Shown here one piece after another: positions 1 through 11,321 of a stretch of 64,000 nt of DNA. Where the stretch lies: positions 126,970,551-127,034,550 of the forward strand of contig NC_079135.1 in NCBI RefSeq assembly GCF_945859705.1, read 5' to 3'. Source of the stretch: Episyrphus balteatus (lineage: Eukaryota; Arthropoda; Insecta; Diptera; Syrphidae). The translations under genes and the position numbers were made by a program. Position 1 is the stretch's first letter, and each line of letters starts with the position of its first letter. The notes under the pieces were generated by a model. The model made no database searches. It was not told the origin of the DNA and saw only the letters and a program-made list of their open reading frames with translations.

Positions 1-887
1 AAACAGAGAGTGCATCATTTGATCCTTTTTCATTTTCACTTACAACTGCTGCACACATGAAACACTTTACAAATCCTTGGAAAAGAATACAATCCTTAAA
101 GTCTTAATTTTAAGAATTTTCTATTATATCCATGTTACCCATATCCCTACCATTTCTTTGAATTTTGTGTATTTCTAAGAAGATTCGGAAGCATTTTAAG
201 TTCTCCATCGCAAGCAGACAAAAAAGAAATATAAGTCATCTGCTCTCTCTAAGGATATTCTGCAAGCGTGTAGGTATAATGTCTATAAATAAAACCTTTT
301 TTGCGAATCTTTTAATCCCGTTGGAATTGTACTAAATTGTTATTTACATACACTTTTATGTTATATCTTAAACCTATTAATGTTTACTTCTCCTTTGGGA
401 AAGGGTTTTATATTTTTTGTTGTTGTTGTCAACAGGGCTCACCTCAGAGGGGTTTCACACAAAAAAAAAAAAAAACTTATCGCCTCATTTAATGTCCTTG
501 TGCGTATACCTATACCGTACTAAAAACAAAATATCGAAAGTTGAATCTAACCCCTTGACATTGTGTATTTTTTAACTCACTTTTAACCAAGTTATAGATG
601 AAAGTTTATTCTTTGAGAAATTTTATATCTTTTGGTGAGGATATCTGATGTCCATTTTTATAGAGAACCCATTTTTTAGAAGCGGTCGTCTTGTTTTATA
701 TTGCTGCATTCCAAAAGCACTTCGTCTTCTTAAAGCAATGTTACGGAACAAAATGTATGAGATCCTTGAGAAATATTTCTGCAAGACAAACAATATATTT
801 ATTTAATTTTATAGTCTCTCAGTTTTCATAGCTCTAGGAACTAGGAACGTCGTTTTCTCAACTGAGATTAGTGATGGTATATTTAAT
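1..887. other. No gene seen; AT-rich intergenic or intronic DNA
   Basis: I see no open frame with protein-like composition, no RNA gene and no clear repeat here. There are ordinary poly-A and poly-T runs, for example around 463-475. Confidence 0.6.
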
Positions 888-1220
888 CAGGGCCGGTTGA
901 CTCAAGTGCGCAAATGATGAATCGTAAAAGGGCGCTCAAGAACAAAGGGTGCCAAACAAAAAATTGTAATCATCCCAAATAAAAGGCTTGAAAATGGAAA
1001 TTTTTTAAACATTAATTCAAAGCAATGGTATCTTTTGGAGGTAATACAAATAATGTATTTTGGGCCCTAAAATTTTTCATTTCAAACTATGAAATTTTAA
1101 GAAAGAGTCTTAGGAACATTAAGTTTCTTATAAAATAACAATTTGAATCCAGGGAAGTCCTGAGAATGAAAAAGGGGCGATTGATTTCAGGACTTTGTGC
1201 GATAGCTCAGGGCGGCCCTG
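888..1220. mobile_element. Non-autonomous hAT-like element (MITE), 333 bp
   Basis: The segment starts with CAGGGCCGG and ends with CGGCCCTG, so its ends are inverted copies of CAGGGCCG. That terminus is common on hAT-type elements in insects. No coding capacity is visible inside. The flanking 8-mers (TATTTAAT on the left, ATATCTTC on the right) do not match, so a target duplication is not preserved or the boundaries are slightly off. The hAT assignment rests on the terminal motif only. Confidence 0.5.
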
Positions 1221-3041
1221 ATATCTTCTTCAACCATCATCGTCTGCAGAGCTCGTATTTTTTACGATCTCAAGTTTATTCCTTAGCTTGCCGTGCTCCA
1301 TCCTCTACACCCACATTTTGTATGTTTGCATTTCCACCAGGATAACAATGTGTTTTAGCAAACGATGATAATGCACACAAACATCGTTGTTCCAACCAAT
1401 GCAAGAGTGAATTACAACTCCACCCAACATTATCAATCCTTTGATACTTCCATCAGGGTCGAAAGAGAAGGAGTTGGGTACATTCAACCCCTTAAGCGTT
1501 AACCCAAACCATAACCTCCTCACTCTCCCTCAACCACTTTTGTCGTCGTATAGTTTCGTCTACATTGCAGATAATGACAAGTTTTTATGATCTCGGAAAT
1601 TGTTTGGAGAACAACGGGAGGAGCAAAAAGGATATAAAATCCTTTTGTAAGTGCGTCTGATTGTATGTGGCAGTTTTTGAAAAGCGGTGGAATTTTCAAA
1701 AATGTTATTACTCTCAATTTTCATCAACACACCCTTTTTTTTTGGTGGAGGAACTGCCGCCTTAAGCCGGCTGTGTTTTCATTCCTAGAACAGACGCACA
1801 CATGGAAACAGATTCAGTGTTTTGAAACCGCGTAAAGTTAAAAACTCATATGGAGGAGAAAATTTTAATGCCTGCGGTTAACTATGGGAATTTTAATTTC
1901 GGTTTTATTGCCGCCACCCCAGAAATGTTAAGTTTTGTTAACTTTTCTGCCAAAAAATTCAAGAGAGTAGAAATATAAGGTGGGTTGGCGTTGGGCGCCA
2001 TTTTCCACTAAGGATGGATGCTTTGCTTATTCTTAGCATAGTTTTGCTTTCATATGTATATATGTATAAAAAACTGTGGCTGGTGGGTTTATGCGGTGGT
2101 AACGGTGTATAAGAGAATAAAGTAGTAGAAATTATTAAGGGTAAAAGAGGGAGGTAGATGGGGTTTTTGTGGTAAAGAGTTCCTCTGCAGTTCATGTGCG
2201 CTTGGGGTGCTTGGTTTTTTTTATGCGGAATTAAAGGTTCGTTAAATTTCTTAATTAGTTTTCCACAGTTTTTGAGAAATGTTTGAGGATACAAAGTTTC
2301 CTTATTGCTACAAAAAATTGTATAAAACATTGCTGCACAAGACGTTGAAGATAAGATGAATTATGACAAAATGTTATATAGTTAAAAAAAAGGTTTTGTT
2401 ATAAGGTTTGGGGTTTTGGTATTATAAATGTATAGGTACTAATTTACTTATAAAAAGAGGTTGAGTCTTGGTAAATAATTTTTAAAATAAATCATACAGT
2501 CGAAAGATTTATGTTCAATATCTGAGGTTAAATGCTTTAATTGATTTTGTTTCCAATATCAATATATTACTTTGAAATCCTGCGTGTGTTTAGAACTCAT
2601 ACAATAATTTGGTTATGATATAAATAAATTTATTAATGGGTTTAAAGTTGGGCGCTATTTTAAATGTCTCATCATAATTTAATGAAATTATCTTGCTTAT
2701 GTGAGATGTTTTCAGAATTTATCACAAGAAAAAGCCCCCTAAAAAAAATTCTACGTGATGGATTTTATTTTAGAATTTATGAGAATAATTTGTATGTTAT
2801 TGAAGTTCATTCAACAATGATTGATCAATCGCAATCAACTATTCTACTGTGTTAACTTCAACTACGTCTACTTTCAATTTTATTTATAACAAAACATTTT
2901 TAACTAACTTTTACATATATGTCAAGTAATACTATCTTCAGTTAGAGTAAAACTTCAAAAGTGGCGCAGAAAAATCGATTGGTTATACATTATATAAAAA
3001 ATGTTCCACATACGCCACAGTGACCAATTAAGTTTCTCAAC
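1221..3041. other. No gene seen
   Basis: Several short frames exist on both strands (for example 1305-1523, 1959-2330 minus, 2664-2855 plus), but their composition follows the local AT bias and none resembles a known protein. No repeat structure was recognised. Confidence 0.5.
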
Positions 3042-3072
3042 TATATAAGTGGTTTGAAAGTCAAACAGTCAG
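3042..3072 (+). promoter_or_regulatory. Candidate TATA/initiator core promoter
   Basis: A TATATAAG box at 3042-3049 lies 29 bases upstream of the A of a TCAG initiator-like motif at 3069-3072. That is the spacing expected of an arthropod TATA/Inr promoter. No convincing coding exon follows within the next kilobase, so a transcript would have to begin with a non-coding exon. Matches of this kind also arise by chance in AT-rich DNA. Confidence 0.25.
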
Positions 3073-3714
3073 CAGACAGAAAGGTTCTTATAAAAAATTC
3101 AGTTACCATTAAACGATAAATATTTTGTTGTTTTTTTTTTTCCACCATACTTAGTATTCGGTCTATATCATGAGCAATAAACGATCAATTTGAACAGAAA
3201 AACCAGCACCTGAAAGCTGAATAAATAAACAATAAACACTGGAATAACTTTTTTGGGTCCCTTCAGATGTTTAAGTGCAATATCGAAACATTTTAAAAAA
3301 ATCGATTTTTTTAAGGAAATTTTCGCCAAAAAAATTTCTGACTGAAATAAAAAATCTAAATCTTTTGAATCCTCATAATTTTATATTTTTATGTATAGAG
3401 TATACTACACTTTATAAAAAAGATAACAATATATTTTTTTTTTCAAAATCTATGGATATGTTATGAAGATTTATGATAACTTTTGTAACGATCAATATTT
3501 TCGACTCTTTTTGTTACTTTTAGTGTTTTTGTCTATAACTTTAAAAGGGAGTCGAATTTGAAAATTTTTATTAAGTAATTTTTTGTAGATAATTAAATTT
3601 ACTATCGATATATGTAATTTATATCTTTGTAATGTATTTAAATTTAAAATATTGTAAGAACTTGAGAAAAACTATTAAAAAAAAAAATAATTTTTTATGT
3701 TCTTACTAAAAAAT

Positions 3715-3990
3715 CTTAGCGATTCGTGGTTGAAATCTTACAAAAATAATTCGTGATTTTCTTGGAGTGACTCGTGATTTTGCCGGGTAAAATCGTAATT
3801 TTACCGACGCAACTCGCAATCCGTAATTTTAAGTGGAATCTCAAACCCACAGAAACTAAGGCTATTCTTAATTTTACCTGAGTGACTTTTGATTTTACCA
3901 AGGAAACCATGAAAAGTCCGTGACTAATTTGAGCGATTTGTGATTTTACTGGAGCAAACTGTTATTTTTCCTATATAACTTTTGAATTTT
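3715..3990. repeat. Degenerate ~22-bp minisatellite (TCGTGATTTTACCGGAGTGA-like)
   Basis: Variants of CGTGATTTTACCGG-AGTGACT recur about every 22 bases from 3720 to 3990. One isolated further copy lies near 4075-4100. Copies differ at many positions, so the array is old. A 64-codon minus-strand frame across it is a by-product of the repeat. Confidence 0.55.
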
Positions 3991-4099
3991 GAAATGTGTT
4001 TTTTCAAATGGAGGAAGAGAAACCCCTTTGTTTTATTTCTGAAATTCAGCCCGCGATTTTTCCATATATAGAAATTCGTGATTTTACCGCAGTGATCCG

Positions 4100-6727
4100 A
4101 AGTAATAATGAAGAAATATGTGTTAGGCCATTTAAATCATTCTTGAACACAGAAAATTTACATAAAAGTCTGTATTGAAATATTGGTGTCTTCAAATTGT
4201 ATTTTTTTTTTTGTTCAAAGAAAAAAACTTCAATTTTCCATTATTTCGAATCCATATGGTATCACCATAAAGAATATATTTTTTTTCTGATTTAATTCAT
4301 AAAAAGAACACAACAAAATTTTCCAAAATTGCCAATTTATAATATTCAAAAAAAAAAAAATTCTAACCCAGATTTAAGGGTGCATATAAATATTCAGCTA
4401 AATCCGTTGTCTAAAAACCCTTTTTGTGTCTAAATTATGCTCTCAAAATTTATTTATGTACAAAATAATAGGATTTTTTTTCTGTTGTGCATGTTATTCG
4501 TTTTTGCAACAAAAAAAAAAAAATTATTCAAATTGACTTTTCCCATGTGAATGGCTTAAATTATTATCAGAAATAGAAAAATTTCCAATAAACTCAATAC
4601 CAAACCAATACCTTCACCATTCAACCCAATCCAATGAATGACTTTTCCACCTAAAAAGGTCCATCAGCATCAACAACAAACACAACAGAAAAGAAAAAAA
4701 TATATAACAAAAAACCGCACGTGGAAAAAAAAATAACCTTCCGAGTTTTTCGAAACCCTCAAGGGGATACCGATGTCAGAACAAATTAAAATTCCCAAAA
4801 TGCGCAACGCCCCGGGATTTCGGTTGCTTTCACTTCAGGCCTTTCCATCATCATCATCATCGTCGGATGCGGATCCAGAACCAAAACCAAACCATCATCA
4901 GGTTCGTTCTCTCGTTTTCCTTCAACATAATATCGAGTTAGTAGTCCTTTTTTCCTCGTCGCTATACAACGGACAGGTCAGAGGAGGCTCTTTTGGTTTG
5001 TGTATATGGAAAATTTGAATTTATAATCGCCAAGGCATTTTATAATTTTTTTTTTTTTCTATCCATTTTTGGGGAACCCAGGATATGGTTCCTGCCTACT
5101 TCCTTCTGGAATGGAACATATGCCAACGCTCTCTCGCCTTCGAAATGTTGTTGCAACTGGCAACGACGACGACGGACGAGAAGCACACAACACATGGCCA
5201 AGGCAGAGGAAATTCCCTGCGGAGCTTAGCAAACATTTTATGCAAATGTCAAAGCATTCCGGTCTTCGTCCTCGTGTGTTGTTGATGCTGATGGGATGCG
5301 ACTACCAACGACGACGATGAAGAAAATGACGATGATGACGACAACGTGGGGCACAGGGTGGTTGTTGTAGTCGAGTCTGACAGACTGGCAGGCGACAATA
5401 CGACTTCATGTCATACATCCATCCACCCACTCACTCAATACGACACACACACACACACTCCAAACCATCCAGGCGACGACTACTGTCAGTATATGCAAAT
5501 GTTTTTTGTTTTCGAATTTCGGAGGAAGCCTTCCGTTTCGGTTCCTCCTTTTGGGACCTTCTCGTCGATCTAGGGTTTTTTTTTTATTTATTTTCGAATC
5601 CTTCCTTACTGTATCTTCTACTCTTCCAGAATGTTTTTGTTTCTTGGGCACCAGACGAAATTGTCCATGTTTTCCCATATGGTGCCAGTCCCAGCAGAAT
5701 CAACTGCCAAAAGGGAAATATCTGGTGTTCGAAGTTTTTCCTTTTCAGATGATTGTTGGGATCCCTCAATTACCATAGCCAAGGACTCGTCGTCGATGCT
5801 TTATGGCAGAGACTTTGGTCCTTATTTTTTTTTTTTTGCCTTTTATTTTTATTTCTAAATGATAATTTTTGAAATCGAAAGAGAGAGAGAAAACATGGTA
5901 TAAAACGGTGAACGTGTCATCCTCTAGAGAAACCCAACATAATGGAACGAAACTCATGTCCACTTGATGGAAGTTTAAAGACGGTCTTTCAATGATGATA
6001 GTGGGGGGAAGATGGGGGTGAATTCATGCAGGTGGACATTTTGGGGTTAAAAATAAAAAGGGGGGATTGGTAACTTGTGTGTTCACCAAAAGCACACCAA
6101 GAAAAATAAATTAAATTAGGATTACTAACCCAGGAGCCATATATTCGTATATATATAGCTTCTCAACATCATTCAGGATCCTGGATGGATTCTAACCTAT
6201 CCTAGAGAACCATATACGACTAGGAAGGTTTTTTTTTTGTTGGAGTTTTTGAAACAACAACTTTTGTCAAACCATCAGGGGGTTTTAAACTAATTACATT
6301 AGAACAAGGGTGGATGATGTGCCATGTTGGTGGACATTCAGGATACACAACACCATAAACGACATGACCAACAAAAAAAAAAAAAGGTGGATATATTCAT
6401 TTATAGATAGAACTAGACTATGCAGAGTATACAATCCGCCCGGGAAGTGAGTAAATTTGGTTAGTAGCTCTGTTGGGATCCACAAATTTGTCCTTGGAGC
6501 TAAAAAGCAGAGGTGTTACAATTTTATTATGAAAAGGTATAAAACTTGTAGGTATATGATGACTATGTGTGTTGGTTGCTGTTGAAGGTTATTTATTAAA
6601 GAAAATTGGATGAAGTGAAAATTTCAAGAGAACACCAATCTCAAGTTGTTGATAATGGGTTTTTGTTTAAGGTCTGTTAACGAAAGGATGTTTGAAGCTT
6701 CAAATTCTATTTGCTTTTACTTTTTAA
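4100..6727. other. No gene established; GC-richer stretch at 4740-5770 with triplet microsatellites
   Basis: From about 4740 to 5770 base composition is visibly more balanced than in the flanks and several overlapping frames stay open for 60-114 codons on both strands. The segment carries ATC/CAT runs (about 4848-4865), CGA/GAC triplet runs (5163-5175, 5308-5345) and an AC run (5443-5458). None of the frames resembles a known protein and they overlap one another on both strands, as low-complexity DNA would give. It could be conserved non-coding or 5' untranslated sequence. The rest holds only AT-rich DNA. Confidence 0.4.
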
Positions 6728-6737
6728 ACTATGCACT
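6728..6737. repeat. Left target-site duplication ACTATGCACT
   Basis: ACTATGCACT directly abuts the left inverted end at 6738 and is repeated exactly at 8687-8696 directly after the right end. Ten-base duplications are typical of Mutator-like (MULE) transposition. Confidence 0.85.
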
Positions 6738-7193
6738 AGAGTGACCGCAACTCCCATAGAAAAAAATTTTTGTCGAATTTTTTTCGGGGGAACCCCATAA
6801 AATGTTCCGCCTTTGCAGATTTTTAGATAGCCAAAATTTCAGCTCGATTGGATAACTCTAAATGGTGCCGACACTCGCTCAAAGTATCAAAAATCTCTGT
6901 TTTTTCACTGTTTTTCGAAGAAAATTAGCTCTAGCTCCCAAACAGATCGGGTTATTTTCACTTTTTATATATTTAATTAAAGGTAGTGTTGTTACACATA
7001 ATTCAGATGCTTAATTTGTTTAGTTTTACTAAAAAAGAAAAATATTGTCATCAATTTAAATTTTCAGTACTTACCACAAAAAGAGCTGAAGTGCAAACTC
7101 GATTTAAAATTAAACTTTTTTTTAACTGTTTTATTCTGCGGATAGGGATAGAATGGATGTTTCTCTATCTCTGGGCCCTCGGGTAGCAAAAGT

Positions 7194-7388
7194 ATGAGGT
7201 ATAGTCATGGGGTGAAAGAGCTATTAACAATGAAACTTTCTTTGTTATTGGATCGATGTAAGGCATCTGATAGAAATGCTTCTCGCATAATTATAGCTAC
7301 AATAGAAGCACTAGGGCAAAATCCAATTGACTTTGTAGTTTCAAAATCAAACTTACATTCAACAAGAAAAAACTTTTGCTTGGTTTAA
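7194..7388 (+). pseudogene. Remnant of the N-terminal part of a transposon-encoded protein
   Basis: The 64-codon frame contains the stretch LLLDRCKASDRNASRIIIA followed by a basic segment (STRKN). I recognise the pattern of a helical block ending in a basic stretch from uncharacterised transposon-associated proteins that are abundant in insect and cnidarian genomes. I cannot name the family. The frame then stops, and protein-like sequence continues briefly in another frame (around 7380-7440), so the gene is frameshifted. The start shown is simply the first methionine of the open frame. It lies inside the Mutator-like element. Confidence 0.45.
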
Positions 7389-7550
7389 TGCCCCAAGAGC
7401 TTATCTGGCTCCTAAACAAGATCTTGATCTTTTGCGTTATTGCATTGAATAACGCAAGATAGACAAAGATATTTCAGAGCAGGCAGGTCTGGCGTTCTTT
7501 GACCTTACTTTACCAGATGGCGAACAAAATTAGAAACGGCCAACATAATT

Positions 7551-7925
7551 TTGAAAACCAGTGAAACGGAAACCAACAGAATAGTAAATCCAAAGCTACA
7601 GACACATGAAGATGAACAATTTGTCACAGCAGGGTTAAAAAATATTGTGAACAAAGAAACATTGAACTTTTTCCGCCGATTGAAAATAGACACAAGTTTT
7701 CTCAAAGAACCTCCAAATCTTTGGCCCGAAAACCCGCATTTTAAAGAAGGCTTTAAAAAAGTGCAATCACTTAAAGTCGTAAATGACATCACAGAAAGAG
7801 GAGTCAAATTAATAACGGATTTTAATAACCTTTTAACTAAAGATGAGGAACAAAAACAATATGTACTTCAAGTAGTCAGTGAGTGCCGAAAATTGTATCC
7901 TGATGCTTCCCAAACTACTTTGTAA
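7551..7925 (+). pseudogene. Remnant of the C-terminal part of the same transposon-encoded protein
   Basis: The 124-codon frame ends with VNDITERGVKLITDFNNLL, then LTKDEEQKQYVLQVVSECRK, then a short tail and a stop. I recognise a conserved C-terminal pattern (ND..ERGV.LI.DFN...T.DE.Q.Q..LQVV) from the same family of uncharacterised animal transposon proteins. Between this piece and the N-terminal piece only about 160 bases remain, far too few for a complete transposase, so the catalytic middle has been deleted. The methionine at 7551 is probably not a true start. Confidence 0.5.
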
Positions 7926-8009
7926 ATCTGTTGATTAAATTTTTTTAGTATTTACTTCATTAATTATGTATAAGAAATGTAACACGATGTTATTTTTTTT
8001 TGTTTTTTA

Positions 8010-8269
8010 GGCCGTGTGTGAATTGCGTAAAATAGTTCACATAGTGTAAAATATTTGACACTGTTGAGGTGAATAAAAAATTTTCAGCTGTTAAAAATTT
8101 ATTGGGCTCTGGGACCTGGTTAAATTTGAGTTAAATTTTTTTTGCAGATGGTTTTGTTTTGTTTTTTTTTTTTTTTATTAAAAAGGAGTTTCATAGCAGA
8201 AAAGAGGCACCTCAATAGTGTCAAAAATTTTACACAGTGTTAACTATTTAACGCAATTCACACACAGCC
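8010..8269. mobile_element. Nested PIF/Harbinger-like MITE, 260 bp
   Basis: The ends are GGCCGTGTGTGAATTGCGT and, inverted, ACGCAATTCACACACAGCC. They form inverted repeats of about 60 bp that continue to GAGGTG/CACCTC. TTA lies on both sides (8007-8009 and 8270-8272), fitting the 3-bp TWA duplication of Harbinger elements. There is no coding capacity. It sits between the transposase remnant and the right inverted end of the Mutator-like element, so it inserted later. Confidence 0.75.
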
Positions 8270-8686
8270 TTAGAATTCTGTTAAATGTTTCGTTTTTTTA
8301 AATAAAACAGTTTAAAAAAAAGTTTCATTTTAAATCGAGTTTGCACTTCAGCTCTTTTTGAGGTAAGTACTGAAAATTTAAATTGATGACAAAATTTTTT
8401 TTTTGGTAAAACTAAACAAATTTAGCATCTGAATTATGTGTAGCAACACTACCTTTAATTAAATATATAAAAAGTGAAAATAACCCGATCTGTTTGGGAG
8501 CTAGAGCTAATTTTCTTCGAAAAACAGTGAAAAAACAGAGATTTTTGATACTTTGAGCGAGTGTCGGCACCATTTAGAGTTATCCAATCGAGCTGAAATT
8601 TTGGCTATCTAAAAATCTGCAAAGGCGGAACATTTTATGGGGTTCCCCCGACCAAATTTCGAAAATCGATTTCTTGCGGTCACTCT

Positions 8687-8696
8687 ACTATGCACT
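8687..8696. repeat. Right target-site duplication ACTATGCACT
   Basis: This is an exact copy of the ten bases at 6728-6737, directly after the right terminus TTGCGGTCACTCT of the Mutator-like element. Confidence 0.85.
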
Positions 8697-8971
8697 GTAT
8701 AAGCTTTAATAACAAACAAACAAGCTGCTTGAGAAAAATGTTAAACATTCAGTTCTCTTTTTTATATATATTCGGAAACAGATAACATCACCAACATTTT
8801 TACTTAATATCAGTAAATTCCAGGATATATGAGTTTCTTTTCGGTATTTTTTGGCCAATGAAGCAATGTTAAGAACAAAGAGAAATTAACCACAAGCATT
8901 ACTTTACTTCCTGTAGGTATTTATATTTAATCATAAAATATAACTTTTAAGGCTTTCGCGGTTGTTTATAC

Positions 8972-9166
8972 ATGACATTATTAGGGTTAGGTGACGACAG
9001 TTTTAAGCTATCTCGTACGTGGGACCCCTTAATAAACTCGTCACGATCTATCCAATTGCCGCTTCACACCAACAGTGATATAGTGAGTACGGTTTGCTCC
9101 CAACTACAACAAAACACGGAACCCCCTACGCCCCGTTACAACTTGCGTAGCCAAAATCGCATATAA
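8972..9166 (+). pseudogene. Possible C-terminal tail of a retroelement polyprotein
   Basis: The 64-codon frame ends in PPTPRYNLRSQNRI. A final RYNLR-type tail is frequent at the C terminus of arthropod retroelement polyproteins (Ty3-like and Penelope-like). Upstream the frame is closed and no reverse transcriptase motif is visible, so at most a 3' fragment survives. The fragment lies between a 16-bp inverted repeat, TGACATTATTAGGGTT at 8973-8988 and its complement at 9285-9300, which suggests it is part of a small repetitive unit. The evidence is a short motif only. Confidence 0.3.
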
Positions 9167-9327
9167 CATCTCGGTGGCAGTTTCCCGGTGACCACGCTCA
9201 TTGTAATTTGAAGCGAAACGTTCGGGGTGAGTACTGAATTGAACTCACTTTATATTTATGTATATAAAACGCGGTTAATCCGAAAACCCTAATAATGTCA
9301 TAATCATAAAATAGTTAAATATACCAG

Positions 9328-11285
9328 GGCCCTATTTCACCAACTTACAAATTTGTAATTACAAGTAATTTTCACAATATTTGTGAAAAAATCGATTAAT
9401 TTTGTTTCACCAGTTTCTTGTGATCACAAAATTGTACTTGTAATCTACAATTTTAAATTTGTGAAAAAATCCATTTTCTGTTTCACCAAAACTTGTATTT
9501 TACAAGTAACAAATTTGTGAGCTTTCAAGTTTCTTGTGGGTTTCTGTTTCACAAAAAAAAAAAAAAGTTACAAGTTTCTATTTATTTGTGAAAATTTTCT
9601 ACAAGAGTCAAGACGTATGTCATTTTTGATACAAGTTTGTAAAAACCGTATTGAGAGTGATTAAAGTGTTTAAAATGGCCTTACGCCAAAGGCCATCATT
9701 ATTATTTTTAGAAAAGCTATGTTATTATTATTCAGGGTTGTAAAAATGCATTTGAAATTAAAAAAAAAATCAGTTTTTGCAAGTAAAAAAATTTCATGAT
9801 GAATAAAATTGCATTACATTTTTGTTGCAACTGAAAAATATTTGCATTAAAAAAAAATATTTATTGCAAATAAAAAATTTTCTTTAAAAAAATGTTATTG
9901 CAACTGAAAAATATTTGCATTGAAAATAATATTTTTATTGCAAACAAATATATTTTGCATTACAAAAAAATTATATTACAAATAAAACATTTTCTGCATT
10001 AAAAAAAAAAATGAATGCAAAATGTGTGTATTAAATATTTTTTTAATATTTGCGAATCCCTTACAGTTTTGACTTTTTGGCCTTAGATAAGGTTCAATAG
10101 TCAGGTAGTTGAAATAACTAATGTAGGTATGGTCAGATACCCACAATTGTAAGAAATTCGACGAATATTAAGAAAAAATATTTAATGCACACACATTTTG
10201 CCTTGATTTTTTTTCTAATTAGAAAATTTTTTATTTGCGATAAAATTTGTTTATAGTATATTTTAATTTGCAATACAATTTGTATTTTAAATGCAAATAT
10301 TTTTCAGTTGCAATTACATTTTTTTTAATGCAAATTTTTTTTTTTTGCAATAAAGCAATAAATATTTTTTTTTAAGGCAAATATTTTTCAGTTACAATAT
10401 TTTTTTTTAATGCAATTTATTTCAGTTGCAATCAATATTTTTTTAATGCATTTTTTTTTATTTGTAATAAATATTTGTTTTTTTAATTTGTAATGGAAAA
10501 CAAATATGTACTTTAAAAATTGGTATAGCATTTGTGTTTCAAATCGAATGAAAACATCACAAAATATCTGTTGAAAAAATTTTCCTGATCGCTATAACCT
10601 ACCTCTTAAGTATGAAAAAATTCATTCACTTTTGATCAAAGAGGCTTGTTTTTATTTCTCATATTTGTAGTTATTCATTATTTAAATTATTTTATTAATT
10701 TTCCCCACTATTTACAATATTTTTATTTTACCTATAAATCCATGGATGTCATTATAAAATAATAAATATAAAAATAATCCAGCAATACAAAAATCTTAAT
10801 ATATATTTACAATTTTGTTTGTCATGTCAAAAATTTTTTCTAATTTGATCAAACTACTAAGATATGACAGTATTAGTTATTTGACAATTTTCCGTTTAAA
10901 ATAGGGTTGCCAAATAAGAGCTCAAGTTTTAAAAATGGCAATCCTATTTTTTCATATTCGTTATCAACTTAGTTTTCATTTGAAACCAATTTTAACCTCT
11001 GTCGTTATGAGTTAAGTAACTCAACGGTCAACGCTAAGGCTACAACGAGCTTTACAAGTTTGTGAGATAAACTTGTTGTTTACAAGAAAAAAATATATTT
11101 GGTGAAACGGGAATTCTACAAACTTGTGGTTTTCTAAAGTTAGTTGTAATTTTTTTTTCGATAATCACAAATTTGTGAATTACTTATTTGTACTTTGTGA
11201 AACAGAATTCCATTGTACAAATTTGTACTTGTGATCTACAAGTTACAAATTTGTGCTTGTAACTTGTAGTTGGTGAAATAGGGCC
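9328..11285. mobile_element. Foldback-type non-autonomous element, 1958 bp, ends GGCCCTATTTCACCAAC
   Basis: The left terminus GGCCCTATTTCACCAAC (9328) is matched by its inverse GTTGGTGAAATAGGGCC ending at 11285. CAG is on both sides (9325-9327 and 11286-11288), a possible 3-bp target duplication. Both arms are filled with variants of ACAAATTTGTGA and TTGTAATTACAAG. Further in, copies of TTGCAACTGAAAAATATTTG in the left half (9820-9930) face their inverse in the right half (10280-10440), so much of the element can fold on itself. No protein is encoded. Two 3-bp duplications would suit a PIF/Harbinger relative, but the family is not certain. Confidence 0.6.
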
Positions 11286-11321
11286 CAGAAGTAATTTTAA
11301 CTCTGCGTTTTTGTGTAGATT

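Larger units (their letters stand above)
6738..8686. mobile_element. Mutator-like DNA transposon, internally deleted, 1949 bp
   Basis: The two ends are long inverted copies of each other: about 6738-7136 on the left pairs with about 8300-8686 on the right. Both begin AGAGTGACCGCAA when read inward. The element is flanked by an exact 10-bp direct repeat, ACTATGCACT. Long inverted ends plus a 9-11 bp duplication are the hallmark of MULEs. The interior carries two separated protein remnants (7194-7388 and 7551-7925) that look like the start and end of one transposase-related gene with the middle missing. A Harbinger-like MITE (8010-8269) is nested inside. The exact duplication suggests fairly recent insertion, while the broken gene makes it non-autonomous. 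Confidence 0.8.

Noticed and set aside
4773..5778. Several overlapping 60-114 codon frames on both strands
   Set aside because: They overlap mutually in a low-complexity, more balanced region and none resembles a protein family.
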